Of a stretch of DNA of 64,000 nt, positions 1 to 13,924 are shown one piece after another. The translations under genes and the position numbers were made by a program. Source of the stretch: Rachycentron canadum (taxonomy: Eukaryota; Chordata; Actinopteri; Carangiformes; Rachycentridae); NCBI GenBank assembly GCA_038496675.1, contig CM076671.1:8022775-8086774 (forward strand), written 5' to 3'. Positions within the stretch are counted from its first letter, which is position 1. The number at the start of each line of letters is the position of its first letter. The notes beneath the pieces are model-generated. The model was not told the origin of the DNA. It made no database searches and saw nothing but the letters and a program-made list of their open reading frames with translations.

Positions 1-1599
1 AAAGGATTAAAACGCTGCAAGTATAGAAGCGCTTGATTTTAACAGGGAAAACCAGTGGAGGGAGGTTTCTTGGCCTTCGACTGGATGAGCCAGCTTCACC
101 AAAATACGTTGCTGAAGTGCCTTTGAGCAATGAACTGAACCCCTGCCATTCGTCTACTCCCCCCGAACAAAACTTTTCCCTCTAAGCATCAACATGGAGG
201 TTATTACACCTCTCGTAGCGAGGTAATCTGTGAGTCAGCAGGATTTCTTGAAGACTTTCTTTTTGAACAGATCAACCTTGGACCAGTACTTAATTATGTT
301 TGCTCTGTATGTGGGATATTGTCTTTTCGGCATCACTACATAACTTCAAGGATAACGCTAGTCTTACAGTTTGGGTCTTATTTAATAGACTTGCTGGGTA
401 GAAATGCGTAATGCTCACAAAATTACGTCTGTGAAATCTGACGGGCCAAGAAATGAGCAGTCAGGTGATCAGACGAGCCAAACAGCTTGCCATAAATGTT
501 GGGTACAATCCCTCACTGTACATGACAATTATGTGTGCACAGCAGGTGTCAAACCACCGTTGGTTTGAGAACTACCATTTTGAAGCCTCCAGTTTAGTCT
601 TCATCTATTTTTATAGGCAGATTTCAACAATTCAATTAATGGCATTATAAACCAAGCTGATTTCCCAGAAGTTAGATCACAGTGGGTTTATTCTCCAAAT
701 GGGAAAAGTTATAGAAATGCAACAGATTCATCTTGAAAATCAGATCAGATAAAGTTAGAAAATATCATCATTTTGTCTAAATGCTGACTATGATGAACTA
801 TGATGAAATGCAACAGTGCTGATATTACAGGATTGACCTGTGCTACTGTGGCACTAACACTACCAAGCCTAGAAAAGCCATCAGATATTTCTTAATACTT
901 TTACTGCATATGGCTGCAGATTTGGCCCTGGGTGAGCTATAGTTAACGTTTGCTTGATGATATTAACGCCTTCAAGGATCAACCTCTTTCTTTCTTTAAA
1001 GCGATAAGATCCGTCTGGCTGGGCTCGGCAGCTATAGATAGCCAAGCTGTGTGTGGTGCTAAGGAGAGCGATGACCCCTCAGGGTCGCCTTCTTCCTCTG
1101 GTGTCTTTATACCACCGGCCCCCGCATTGGCCCCCCCCTCCCTCTTTCTCCCTGCCAGCCACCCCCCTCCTCTTTCTTACCTCCCCTCTCTGCGTCTGTC
1201 TTTCTCTTCTTCAGTGGCGTGAATCATGAAAGCGAGTCCTGTGTAGTCGATGGGCCTTTTTCCTCAGTGGTGCCTCAGAGTCAGGGAGAAAGAGGGTGAG
1301 ATGAAGTATTGATTTGAGATCCTCTGGGAAGAGAACAATAGGTCCCTTACTGAAGCCACTCTGAAACACAAACACCTTCCCTGAAGCCTCTCAGTGCCAG
1401 AGAGAGACCAAAGAGGAAGGGAAAGGAGTTAAGAAACAGCTTTGCTTTCTATTGCTCCATTTTACTCCACTTGCAGCTGATTGTTGATAGCCCGGAGGGG
1501 AGGATTGATGAAGGGGGAGAGCAGGAGGAGGAGGAGGAGGCCAGACCTTGGCACTCCCCAGTTCCCTGCAGACCCACGAGCTGCACAAACCGGGACCCC
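1..1599. other. Intergenic sequence, no gene seen
   Basis: AT-leaning sequence to 950, then a pyrimidine-rich stretch (1075-1212). Short frames here are low-complexity. Confidence 0.45.
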
Positions 1600-1745
1600 G
1601 AACCCCCTGAACCCGCCCTGTGCAGAGCAGCTCTGGGCCAATCGCACAAATACACAGGGCCTAGAACTGTGACACCCCAGAGGTCGCTGGTTCAAGTCCA
1701 ATACTTGGACGCCTGAAGGCATGTTGAACTTTCTTGGCATGTAAA
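1600..1745 (+). repeat. Possible tRNA-derived SINE scrap
   Basis: GGTCGCTGGTTCAAGTCC (1682-1699) resembles a Pol III B box (GGTTCRANNCC) as placed in tRNA-derived SINE heads. No A box is evident upstream and no second copy is seen in the window. Confidence 0.28.
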
Positions 1746-3224
1746 CCCAACCCAGCCCGGCTCACCCCACCCTCCTCCTTTCTCATCACCACCACCACCC
1801 ACCCACCCACAGACATCTCGTTCATGTGATTCGGTCCAGGGTCGGCAGCGTGTTCGAGGTGTTGGAGAAAAGCTTTCAACTTGGACTGATTTATGAAGGA
1901 GAACGAGGAGGAGAAGGGGGTCATTACATGATGTCATCGCAAAAATTGCACAAGAGGTTTTGTGCAGCGAGGTCGATGACATCATCAACAGGAGACAGCA
2001 AAAGCACCTCCTCCATCTCCTTGCTTTACGAGCTTGTTGACCAGAGAAGTCGCAGCAGAGAGAAACATACAACATAATTACTTGCTGTCACCGTCTGTGA
2101 TGAAGCCGGTGTGAAATACAACGTTAACGCCTGAGAGGTTGTTCTTTCCTGTGATTATTGCTATGACAACAATAAATCCATTGTCTATAATCACTTTAAA
2201 TATGCCCTGAAGATCACTCTCCTAATAATAAAAAGGTAGCCACCTATTTTCTTGATTAAAATCATAAATAAATCAGCACTTTCGGGTGTTTATGGAAATG
2301 ATTTGCACTTTATTTTTGCCATTGTGCACTCCAACACAACTGTTACTGAAGTGTTAAGCAGAATATGTCATGTTTCCACAGAATACACAAACTGATACAA
2401 GTCTCGGGAGACTGCAGTTCGTCTGTGAACTCTCCCAGGTTGAAAATAGAGGCGGGTCAAAACGCCTGACTTTACCTCTTCTCCTACACAAACACAGGCT
2501 GGCCGAGGCAACGCGCGGGTCGTCGGGGGCTTGTATATGCTGTTTATCTCATTATGCAAAGCAGCTGAGGGATGCAAGAGGCCGTGGAATAGCATTATCT
2601 GTGGAGTTCATTTAGAGTCTCTTATATGTCTGAATGTTGTTGGTATTGATTTGTGTTTAGAGGGATCCCTGAAGCTTTGAGGGATTGGGATGAAACTGAG
2701 GTCGTTTGAGGCATCATCCATTTCAGGCTTAATGTTATTATGATTATGTTTCTCTGTTGGAAAGTTTGTATAGTTTTGGCTGTATATGTCTTTGGCTGGA
2801 ATATTAGTTGACTGAAGAGCAGAAATGCAAATGTCACAAAATGACTTGACGGTTAACTGAAAGATTCAATAAACGTTGTTCAAGAAAGTTGTTTCTTTTT
2901 AGTTTTTGACTTTTTTGTGCAAGGTGATGGATGACCAGCAGCGATTCATATCACAAAACCTCCTATATATATTTTGCCCACAATGCACTGCACTTCGCAA
3001 CAGGAAATGAGAAAGGCTCCCCTCTGATGGCACGCCACGGCGGAAAAACAATTTCCAACTTTTCAATTTTGTCACAGTGTCACTCCCTTTACTTTGCTGG
3101 TCACTCCTGCAGGCAGCTCATGTGGAGACTCATAATGAATGTGTTTCATAAACAGACATCAAGAGCAACCGCTGCAGCCATCAAACCCAACTTACTCCGC
3201 CGCTTTTTCTAAACAGCTCTTGTG
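1746..3224. other. Intergenic sequence, no gene seen
   Basis: A CCCA/CACC tract at 1788-1812, then ordinary AT-rich sequence. No exon-like frame. Confidence 0.45.
2825..2832 (+). promoter_or_regulatory. Isolated POU octamer ATGCAAAT
   Basis: An exact octamer in AT-rich DNA without a surrounding motif cluster, so it may well be chance. Confidence 0.2.
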
Positions 3225-3430
3225 CTTTATTATCGTGAGTTGGCGGCACCAACCAGCCTCTCGCTAATTTCCTCTGCCTCCCGTTCGCCAATGAGGGCTA
3301 TTCATTTGGCGAGATACCCTTCTTTATTGGCCGTCAGTGCTCACGCCATATCTCAGCCGGATCTCTCCTCTGCCACTCGGCAAGCTCTTTGGGTCTCCCT
3401 GCTGGCACAACTTCAAGCAGAGGCCATTTT
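3225..3430. promoter_or_regulatory. Weak candidate conserved noncoding block
   Basis: Balanced unique sequence with TCGCTAATTTCC near 3261, GCCAATGAGGGC near 3288, ATTCATTTGGCG near 3300 and TTTATTGGCCG near 3323. CCAAT-type cores occur on both strands. Confidence 0.3.
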
Positions 3431-4089
3431 GAAAACCCCCTTATCCTTTTCTTTCTCCCTCTTCTATCTTACCCGGCTTCCTCCTCCTCTTTAATCTGTG
3501 TCCCTCCTTCTTTCCTTCCCTGCAGGTTGCCTAAGCACGTACAGTATTTAATAATGTTCAGTCCCTTTTCTCACTAACAACCACACCAGCAGGCACCTAT
3601 CGGTTTTAAAGAGACCCAGGGGGTCATTTCCCACTCTTCCTCTTTCAGTTCTCTTAGAGGAACTGATATGAACTCACCCTCTCCCCTCCTCTCTGTCTTT
3701 TACTCTCCCTTCTCTTTCTCCTGTCACCTAGAGTTCTCTCAGACTTGCCTCTCTCTTCATTTCTATCTCTTCCTCCTTGGCTTGCGGCTGCATCACAGCA
3801 TCACAGGAATTTTAAATGCTCTGGATGAGCTGTTTGTCTTAGGTAGGGGAGTCGAATGGCAGCAGGATACAAGGAGAAAGGGTGTGTGAAGCAGGGATGG
3901 AGAAAGAGAGGTGGGGGGGCTTGAGAAAACTGAAAGCTTTGTGGCATGGAAACTCGTCCTCTCACATCTTCCATCATATGCAAGGTCCTGAGCGGGCGGG
4001 GCCCTGACGGAGAGGTGTGTGTGTGTATGAGTGGGGGGGTCTGGTGGTGGTGGTGAGGTGGGGGCGGATTGTAAGGCAAGAGATGGGTG

Positions 4090-4260
4090 GGTTATTAATT
4101 TCCACTATGCAGTATCATGCAGCTGGTGGCTCCAAAGCGAGGTTTGGCGGTAATGAAAATGGCCTGAGTCGAAGATTAATGGCTCATAAAGACAGAGCGT
4201 TTAGATGGGACAGCCGCCTCAATCTGGCCGGCGGTGACTAATCGCAATGGACGCATGCAC
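4090..4260. promoter_or_regulatory. Weak candidate conserved noncoding block
   Basis: Unique sequence with GGGTTATTAATTTCC near 4088, GGTAATGAAAATGG near 4149 and GAAGATTAATGGC near 4171. Bounded by G-rich and CA-rich simple sequence. Confidence 0.35.
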
Positions 4261-7200
4261 GTGCTCACTCGCGCACACGTAAACATGCATATACACACAC
4301 AGCTCCTGCATTACCTCAACCACCATCTCTCTGAGCTGGACTCCCGTCCCCTCTCTCCCACTTTTTTACCCATCTCCCCCCATTGTTTCATTTCCTCGTC
4401 ACTCCCCCTACTCCCCCCCTCCTCGTCTGGTGTTGGTGTGAATTGTGGTCGGGTCAGAGTTCAAGGCGTGCAGAGAATTATCTTGATTTATGCCCCCCTG
4501 AGCTCGGCGCTGGTCGCAGCACAGCGTGGCAGGCGGTCGGCCGGCCGTTGGGCTGGTGAGATGTAGGGGTGAGGTCCCCCCTAGCCCCCTATTTTTTTCT
4601 CCCTTAATGGTAGCGACGGTGACAGGACCACCGCATCATCAAGCTGGACAAATGGGCTCGCCGGGCCCCAGCAATTTTTCCTTCTTTGCGGCTGAAGGTG
4701 CATCATATATCTCTAAACCCACCCAATAAGGTTGTGAGAGATGTGTTTTTAAATGAAATTGATTTGGATGCTTTACAATGTGAGTGTGTTGGTGGTGTAA
4801 TAGCAGCCTGGGAGCGTGATGCAGCTACAGTTTTAACTGTGATGGTTTCAGCACCAGGAATAATGGCAGCACAGGCTGTAAAACCAGTGATTTTCATCAA
4901 GATGGAGCCAATCCGGTTTTATTCTATTAGCTTGACATGTGTACACACTATATAAACCAGACTGGCTGAACCTGACATGGAGGATTTATTACATCAGTTC
5001 AGCTGCCAGGCACAAACAAGTCTACTAACAACATTTTCATCTAGTCATCTGTGGTTGTCTAATTGTGAGAATATAGCGGCCAATAGCTGGATATCACAGA
5101 AACAGGATTTCAGTCACCACAGCTGTGTCAGCAGCACTGCAGACCTTGTACCGGACCATCGTGGTGAAGAGGGAGTTAAGCCAGAAAGCAAAGCTCTTGA
5201 TGTAACAAACAACCTTTTTTCCAACCCTTACCTTTGGCCATGAGCTTTGGGTAATGACCAAGAGAGGAAGATCACGGATAAAAGCGGCTGAAGTGTGTTT
5301 CCTCCTGATGGTGGCTGGGCTCAGCCTGAGAGATAGGGTGAAGAGCACAGATATTTGTTGGAAGCTCGGAGTCAAGCTGCCTTGACAGGAAAAAGAGTCA
5401 GTTGAGGTGGTTCAGGCAAATACATATACACACATATATATACATATCCCAACTGGAAAGCATTGCTGGGGAGAGGGATGTCTGGAATTCCCTGGTTAGC
5501 CAGATAAGTGGAAGGATTGGATGGATGGATTTCAGTCTTTGAACTTGCACAAGTCCTTTGTGGTAAAAAGGGGGGTAAAGAGGGGTAAAAAGTTAGTTGA
5601 GGACACGACAAGATCATTTAACCGGAGCAGTGATTGTACACCAGTATTTCCATCACTATTCGTCAAAACCAGTTCTTGGATCTGAAGTCATATTTACTTC
5701 CAGGAAATAGACTAATCCACAAAATTAAACAAAACCTGTCTCCCAGTCTGGAAAAGCAGCTGTTTCTAATTTAACCATCATCAATAAATCAAACGGGTCT
5801 TAACAGTTTGTTGCTCCAGTTTGTCACTCTTCAAAGGTAGAGAAGACATGACAGAGGTGACTGGAAATGGAAAGCGTCTGTCAACATCTCTGCTGGTTGT
5901 ACTGTTTTGTAGTCTCTGTGGCGAGACATTTGTGTGTAACCCTTCAGAGGCAAATCTAAATGTAGGTCTTGGCCTAAGACTAGACTGTGGTCAGGGTCTG
6001 AAAGACTAGACCAAGTTTAATCCTCCAATCTAAACACACGGGCTGCCGGCGTACTGATGCAGAGGAGACCTGTCCAAACCGACACACATTTCCACAGTCT
6101 AACCTGACGGGTAGAGCATGGAAAAGACGGAGAACACTGCCAGGATCAGACGGGTACAGACCCAAAAATCTGCTCAATGAAGCACAGAACTAAAAATATT
6201 AAAACTGCACGACTTGGGGGTTTAGTTGCTCCTGGGGCCACCAATGCTGCAAATGTCTACAGTATTGATACTGTGTGTTTTGGATAACAGCGTCTGCCAG
6301 TTGGCTTGTTAACCTCTACACACCCCGGAGCCATGAATTGATAGAAATAAAGGAGCAGTCACATCCTCACCACAAACAGACTCCTATCTAATTTGGAGTC
6401 AGATGGATAAAAGCATGCACACAAAAATTACTTTTTTAGAGCATATATTACATTTCATAAATAGAAATAATTGTCTTTGTGTGCTCAGTGTTTCAAAATA
6501 TTATATCTTCATTATTTATTCTGAGTTTTAACATGCTATTTTAATATTTATATAATAACTGATCACAGTTTCACAGCCTTTGTAGGCTGATAAAGACGTC
6601 TCTCGTGAAGTTCAGACTAAAACAGGACTCTACAGCTGGAGTTATTGAACTAGAGTTTACTGATGAGCCCAGTTTATAATCAGACCAACAATCAGTGAAG
6701 TTGCATTTGTTTTTTGTTGTTCTTTTCTCAGTCATGCCTCATAACTTGTGGCACTGACAGTGATTTGGATGAAAAGGCTGTCTTCATCCATTTTTGGTTA
6801 ATTATGGGAGTGGAATTGAGGCTCGTCCACATGCGTCCAATTTCTCAATGAGATTTGTAAAACTGAATCGTGCTGATGAAAAGAACGTTAGTTTAGTTCA
6901 TGAATCTACACACAGTGTTATGCATCGGGTCCTTTAGCGGCTCTGTCTTTATTAGGAGAGTAGATGTTTGCATTTCGCTCTCCTGGTTTTCAGCCTTTGG
7001 TTGGTTTGTGTTTGGTTTGTCGTTCAACATTCAGAGGTAGAAATGCAGGGAAGAAGCAGACAGGAAGTCCCAGGCGGCCATTTTTGGAGAGATGAAATCC
7101 TCCTCAGTAGCTTCATCACCCATATTCAAATTGTCAATCCAACTTTCACCCAATTTAAACTTGATAAACAAAACAATGATCAGATCTTTCCACCTGTCAG

Positions 7201-8974
7201 ACACGTGAAAACGCTGTGTCCAATTCATGCTGTCACATAATCCTCTCATGGTGGTGGAATGTAATCTTCGCATTATCCGCATCCACCACACATAATCTGC
7301 GTTTCCAAGTCCGTGCGTATTTCACGTCATTGTTGAGACGCTGCTGGGGAGGGTTCAACGCCAGTCACCTGCTCCGTGTATGTTTGCGGCGTGACATGTG
7401 TGTCTGGATCAGCCTATCCGCCCCAGCTGCCTGTACGATCACCCCCCTACCTGTCTGTGTTTGTGCGTCGCGGATTCCAGTTTGTTTGGCGAGTCACACC
7501 GTCTCTATCCATCTGATCAGGCATTGACACTTGGGTGACTGTTTCCTGTCAGTGCAGAAAATAGGAACGCCTGTGTCAGATTTATCATGCTTCTGCCATG
7601 TCGCCTATTTCTCCCATGAACCCCTGGCTCACTGTTGTCGTGACTACCCATGCACAGATATGTTTGAGGTTGGGGTGGAGGAGTTAGGGAGGTGTGTATA
7701 TTCCTGTCAACTCACTGACAGCGTGACATGAAAATCTATTTGTTTTCATGTTATAAGGGGAGACCATTTGGGGTAAGGAGGCGGGGGCGACCCCTGGAAC
7801 CTAAACTCCATCCAAACCTCATCTTCTACACTCCTAACCCCCAGAAAATTGAAAGCCCACCCCCACGCTACCGCCACCTCCTTCTCCTCTTCTCGGCGTG
7901 CCCTTGCACCTGGCCCCTCTGCTGGGGCCTGTCATCCATTTTATCTCTCTCTTCTTTAGTGGTCCCAGCATGTGGGGGGTGGGGTCAAAGGGCACGGAGT
8001 GTGTCGCGATGCCTTCGCCGTTCACCTCCAGTTTCGACAGGAGCCTATTTGCTCCTGCTGCTGCCTCGTGCAACTTTACTTTGAGCCTGTTTGACTAAGA
8101 GACAGTGTTAAAAAAGACAGGGGGAATGAGGGGAGGCAAAATAAGGAGAGAGGAACCAGAAGCTGACAACACTTCCTCCCTGGTGGCGATGGTGAGGGAA
8201 TCCGCTGTGTTGATGAGGAGGAAGAGAGGCAGGGAGGAGAGTAGGGGTTTAGAGGAACAAGGGAGTCGGGGAAGAGGAGAAGGAGGGACACGAGACGCTG
8301 CTGATTCAGCAGTGCAGTATGGATTTTAACCCCCCCCCCTCTCCCCGACACCACCTTCACAGGTTTCTCCTCCTCCCCACGCTCTACACGAGACTGAGCC
8401 AGTCCTGCCAAATGAAGTTCCCAGTTCACAAATCTAATTTCTCCCCTTTTCCAGGGGAAAACCTATTGAGGGGCATTAGATTTTCCCTGCCACATAATAT
8501 CTAGCAAGCAGCGCCTCTAAAGAAATCACCCTCTCGAAAATAAATGACAAATTGGGTTTGTGTCTTGTGGTCTTTATGCATGTGTGTCTGCAGTTTTTCT
8601 GTGTGCGTGCTATATGGTGTGCGAACCCTGACCCAGCCAAATGTAGTTGGGGAGGGGGTTGTGATTCCCACACATTTTCTCCTGGAACTTTTCATTCTCA
8701 TCTGAGGAGGTTTGGGTGAGGGAGGGGTGGTGGTGGGGGGGTTAAGGAGGACTGCAGGGGGAGATTTACAGCGTTAGAAAGAAGCTGCAGCTTTGGCAGA
8801 TCTTCAGAGTTACACATGAATTCCCACACACAGAAATGCCTCGTTCACACAGAAATATACCTACAGGCTTGTAAACATGTGCATCTGTGGATACATACCT
8901 AGAAAAAACACACAGCAAATGCAAACAGACATTTAAACACTGACACACACTCCCCTCCTGGTTCAAAAGCCCTG
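4261..8974. other. Intergenic desert, no supported gene
   Basis: Mixed sequence with pyrimidine-rich (4330-4430, 7860-7960) and purine-rich (8105-8290) patches. The 7240-7500 and 8330-8480 segments are unique but without clear motifs. Confidence 0.45.
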
Positions 8975-9480
8975 ATGGATAAGGCCTCCACGCTGATAAT
9001 TCTGCATTGGGTTTGTGTGCAGCCAGAGACTATGCTGTTTAATTACCCCAAGCGGGCACAGCAGTGGGTAGGGCTATTCATTTCCACGGTAAAATGGCCC
9101 TGATAACGTGCCTTTTTTTTGTTGTACAGTATCGCAGGGGCCAGTGATTGAATTACAGAGCATCCCCAAGTGACTAAGAGGCTGTAATTACGGCGTAATT
9201 TAAGATTACATTATTAACTGGCTGGCTTTATTAGAATGTAACTTCACCTCCACAGTTAGTTACATCCTTATCATAAAATAAGGAGATGATTAAGGGAAAG
9301 AGGAAATTGCCGCAATTGTCCTTTTGTAACTGCGAGTGCGTTTGGGTTATTAGCAGCATGGTTCAGGAGCTGAGGGATTTCATGGAGGTGTTTTGACGGG
9401 AGGTAAAAGGCGCTCAGGTGATATCTTCCTGACCTGAAATAGTCTGGCATATTTCCTGCCACTGTGGGGAGGTTTGGAAA
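8975..9480. promoter_or_regulatory. Candidate conserved noncoding block
   Basis: Unique sequence very dense in homeodomain cores: GCTGATAATTCTGC near 8991, CTGTTTAATTACCCC near 9034, GATTGAATTACAGAGC near 9146, GGCTGTAATTACGGCGTAATTTAAG near 9181-9205 (split), CATTATTAACTGGC near 9209. Direct TAATTA-type repeats within 25 bases suggest cooperative homeodomain binding. This is the best regulatory candidate in the distal half. Confidence 0.48.
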
Positions 9481-11839
9481 TCATCCTCTGTGATATTATT
9501 CCTTCGACATTTATATGATTCCAACATCAGAATCCATTGTGAATGTAATGGAGATATATGATCCAGATGGTTGGGCTGTTACCTGTTGGTAACAGGACAG
9601 CACATTCGCTCTTCTTTGAATTTCTTTCTTCTAGTTTTGTCATCTTTCTAATCACAAGTGTCAACAAAGCTGTGTCTTAAAAAAAAAAAAAAAACATGAC
9701 TACACTCGACTTGCTAATATGCATTCGCTTGCTGAGACTCCTCTTCTCCTCCATCCTGCTGTATTGATTTGCTGTAGAGAAAAGATTTCAGCTTTAGATT
9801 GTGTGGATACAGGTGGCTGGAATTTAGCAGCCCTCATCCAAAAACATTCAATCTGCTGCCTTGACACCACAATCCACAGTAGCTGCTAATCTTCGGACAC
9901 TGAGATCATGTCCACACTTAATTGAAAGTACATCTTTTCATCTGCTTTTTACCCCTTAAATTCACACTTAGGTAGTATTTTCTGCACCCAAGTATTGAAC
10001 TGCTCTCCATGAGAAAACTCTGATACATTTGAGGTTTTTGTGGCGTTATAAAATAGTGATTTGACAACACCGGCAGTTCCTCAGTTGATCAATCAGAGAG
10101 ACTTGCCTGCTTTCTAGTGCTACATAACGCTACAAGCCCTGGAAAGTCCCAGGCTTGTGTTCAGAAACAGTTAGAGAAATACAGAGAAGTTCCCACAGCT
10201 CCATTATTTCTGTTGTGTAAATGTAACAGCTACATAGCAGACCTGTCCTGTAAGGTGAGCAGTGATAATCCGTGTTTGTCCTTGCTATTGATCGCCTTCT
10301 TTTCTTGGCTGTAATTCCTCTAAAGGCTGAGTTTCCTTTTTTTCTTTTTATCCGATCACTGCTGGCTGATGTACCGACGGGCCACCAGATTTAAAACTCT
10401 GGTTTACAGGCTTGAATCTAACAGATGTTTATTTATATGTTAAAGTCTTGCGCTCCAGCTTAAATAAAAAACATGTAAATGTGAACGACTAAATGGTGAG
10501 TTTGTTAAAACACAGGAGAGGGCAGGAGGAGACAAAACCTTGGTAACAGGGCTGTGTCCATCCCAGTCCTGAAAAATGACGGTGGAGAGAAAAGGAAAGT
10601 TACAATAATAATTGAAGATCCATTGTATAAAATCCACATTTTCCCTTAAGAGCTTCACACACGTACTCAGAGACTAAGCTCAACCCCCCCCCCCCCAAAC
10701 AATCCAGCTAAACAGCAGCACTGTGTCAAAGTTGACCTGAAACTGAAACAAGATTAACCCCAGTCTCTGGATTCATGCTCAAATCCTCTCAAAGTGCAGA
10801 AACATGGGATAATGATTACACATCCCCTCATTAGCATCATATCAGTGTTATGGATTAGACTCAACAATAGCAGCCATTGTTGCGGCGGCTATCAAGCATC
10901 TCCCACACGAGGGGTTGAAGATTGTCACTTGTAGGACAGTAGTTCTCAGTCACCGAGCCCCAACGTAGCTGATTGTCCTTTTTTCATTTTGAAAGTCCTA
11001 ACCAAAAGTTGGGATTTGTATCTTTCCACAGTTCTTTCAGATGTTTGTCTGCTCACCATGTTGTCTGTTGACAAATTGTGTCACTGTTTGCATAGTGTTG
11101 GTTTTGGAGGGGATATGTGCGAGTGCTTTAATTGAGTAATTCAATTTGAAGGTTCAGTCGCTCCTGACCATTTATCCCTGGCCTGCGTTTCCCTGCCTGC
11201 AATTCGTTCATGTGGGTCCATGCAAAGAAAAAAATGCAATTGATGCAAGAAGAAAGGGAAGGAACAGAAAAACTCACCAAGTCTTAGCAGATTTGTAGCA
11301 AACTTCCTTTTCTCTGCGGTGGATAAGGATCTCTGTCCCGTAACACCAACGAAGCAATTACAGATAACCCTCATGCTATTTCTGCAGCACTTATATTAAA
11401 CGTATTGTGAACTTAGTGTGTCTGTTTGTGTGTAAAAGACAAAGTTCCTCCCAAATAAAAATAAAGAAAAAGAAATGGTGTTTCCAGTAGCTGTTAATAG
11501 ACAGTTAAAGCTGCTGTTTCGTTGATGTGTGTGTACCATCTTCGCGTGTGTAGGCGGTGGTATGTTTTGCCTTTGCTCTGTTAGCTGGGTTTGTCGCTGT
11601 CATATGGATGTGTGTGTCTGTGTGTGTGTGTCTGTGTGTGTCTGTGTGTGCATCCTTTCTCTCTCTCATCCCTCTTGTCTTCACACACACACTCATACAG
11701 TAGCTATCTCTGCAACTCTAAATGAACTCTAGCTTGTCAGAGCTGCGGGCATCAACATCTCAACTGCTTCTAAATATTTGGGGAGGTAGAAGGAGGAGGG
11801 TGGAGGAGAGACGAGGAATATGTGTGCGCGTAGGGAGGA

Positions 11840-11844
<5 letters not shown>
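9481..11844. other. Intergenic sequence, no gene seen
   Basis: AT-rich sequence with an A run (9680-9694), a C run (10685-10696) and TG-rich patches from 11590. Nothing recognisable as a gene. Confidence 0.45.

Positions 11845-11914
<70 letters not shown>
11845..11914 (+). repeat. (TG)n microsatellite
   Basis: Seventy bases of uninterrupted TG. Confidence 0.97.
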
Positions 11915-11915
<1 letters not shown>

Positions 11916-12239
11916 ATGTGTGGGATTGTAGGACACAGTTAATAACAGCAGTTTTTTTCTTTTTCTAAGAACAAACTGGAGACGAGGTTTGCTCCTCTGC
12001 CTCCAAATACAGCAGCAACAAGTCCGAGCACGACGAGTCAGGTGTGGTGTCATGAATTTGTTTGTTTTCCCCTCTTTTGCCAGGGGAGGACATTTGTGAA
12101 CAAGCAGAAGGATGAGATGTGGTGTTTAGATTTAGTTTAATTAATGTGACTGTCTGTTCTTTTACACTTTTGTTATTCACAACATTCTGTGACTCTCTAT
12201 TTTGTGATCAGGGTGATGGTGATGGTGAGAGGTTTCCCA

Positions 12240-12770
12240 GTGTGGAGTCTTAATCAGTGCATTTATATTCACACTGGAAACTAGGTTACTCATACCCCTT
12301 TTCCACCAAGGCTCCCGGCCAGGAAAACTGGTTGGAGAGTGGCACCAACATTTTGCTGGCGTAGAACATAGACTGTTTATAAAAGTGGACGTAGACTTTG
12401 GGTCTGAAAAGTGAAACCAATGCTTAAGTGTCTTAAACCTGAATTTGATCTAATGATGATCAGGGGCAACTCCAGTGGTTTTAAAAAGAAGTCAGATTGC
12501 ATTGATGTCCATGGGAAAATTTGCCCTAAATCTCACTTGATTTATTGGCGAACTGATGAGTTTATGGTCTCAATCTCTAGTTTCAAGTCTCCTTGAACAA
12601 CACGATGTTCATTTTTTAAATAAGGAAAATAGACCATAAAGCAGGGTATGCATTCAGGTGTGGCTACCATGTAGTTGAGCAGGTCAGCTCCACCCGTCAC
12701 TCCTCCTCAGCTCCACCTTCTCCAAATATGGTTTCTACTGGTTTCAAAAAGCCAAGATAGCAACAGGAGC
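12240..12770 (+). repeat. Dispersed repeat family 1, copy A (longest)
   Basis: About 530 bases covering all parts seen in copies B, C, D and E: the CACTGGAAACTAGG 5' part, AAAGTGGACGTAGACTTTGG, GCTTAAGTGTCTTAAACCTG, CATAAAGCAGGGTATGCATT, CTCCTCAGCTCCACCTTCTCC and GGTTTCAAAAAGCC. No protein coding. Likely a nonautonomous transposon. No clear terminal repeats or target-site duplication found by eye. Confidence 0.8.
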
Positions 12771-13924
12771 TGGGAGGCCCAACAACCTACTGAAACTTTG
12801 TGACAGCCCTTTTTAAATGTTAGAAAATGTTTGGATGCTAATGTGGGGTCACTTGTATGGAGACAGCCCACCATTGTTGTTGCTGTGTTTGTTGTTCGCG
12901 TTGCTGGGAAAGTGTTGTAATTTCCTTTCTGCTTGAGTGAAGATCAGATGTGGGTTTATTTTTAATCTTGGGATTAAGTTAGAATGTGTGTTTGATGTGT
13001 CAGATACACACCCACGTTTCACACCTGTGTGTGTCCATGTTAGTCTTGGTGTGAATGCAGGCCCTGTAAATGAATGATCGATGAATGTGTGAGGGCCCGC
13101 AGCTCTGTAAACATTACCTCATCACCATCATGCTGCAGGGGCCCAGGCCCCCCCATCGGACCTCAGGTCTGTGGGAACTGAAGCCCACTCTGCTGACTGG
13201 AACAAAGGGTAGCCCTCCCCTGCCCCTCGCCCCCTGCCCCAGTCACCGCTGCCCCAGCCTACTTTGCCACAAAAGGGGCCACGGGGCCTTAATTCCCAGG
13301 CAACGATATAAATGGTGGCCCCCAACTCCAGAGGACGAGGCAGGAACGAATGGGCCTGAAAACCAAGCGAGGAGGGGGTAGCAAAGAAGTCATAAAAGAG
13401 GTGCTCCCCCACCACCTCCTCCTCACCCAAGAGGACCTTTTGTCGGTGAGGGTAAGGGGACAGGGGGGGTTGGGAGCGAGGGAATCAGGGTGAGAAGAGA
13501 CAAAGGGCAGGTCAGACAAAGTGGCAGGGGTCAAAACTGCAGCCACCCCCTCCACACATCCACTGAAGCTTCCTATCAAACACAGACATCCCATCAGACA
13601 CACACACACACACACACACACACCGGCCTTGAGAAAGGGACAGCTCCTCGATAAACGGACACACAGGAGAAAGTTTCTCACACAAAAATCCATACCGCAA
13701 ACTTTTCATTCTGCGCTGACGTGCACACACTCAGTCGCTCCTTCCTGTTTCCTGTATCTTGAAGGAAAGCAGGGAGCTTAGATTGAAAACAAATATTAAT
13801 TCCAGATTGAATGAACATCTTTGCAAGTGACCTGATTTCTCTTCCACATGGTTTGGATTGCTTTTGTGATTTTGCACCATGGTTTACAAAAATCTGGCTT
13901 TAACAAAATACTTGCTGGTACACC
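12771..13924. other. Intergenic sequence, possible regulatory patch at 13080-13440
   Basis: Contains a (CA)n tract at 13599-13623. The 13080-13440 part is GC-rich and unique, with CTTAATTCCCAGGCAACG near 13288 and GATATAAATGG. The frames here are low-complexity. Confidence 0.4.

Noticed and set aside
13597..13625. CA repeat clusters as CRISPR-like arrays
   Set aside because: Plain microsatellites in a eukaryotic genome, with no spacers.
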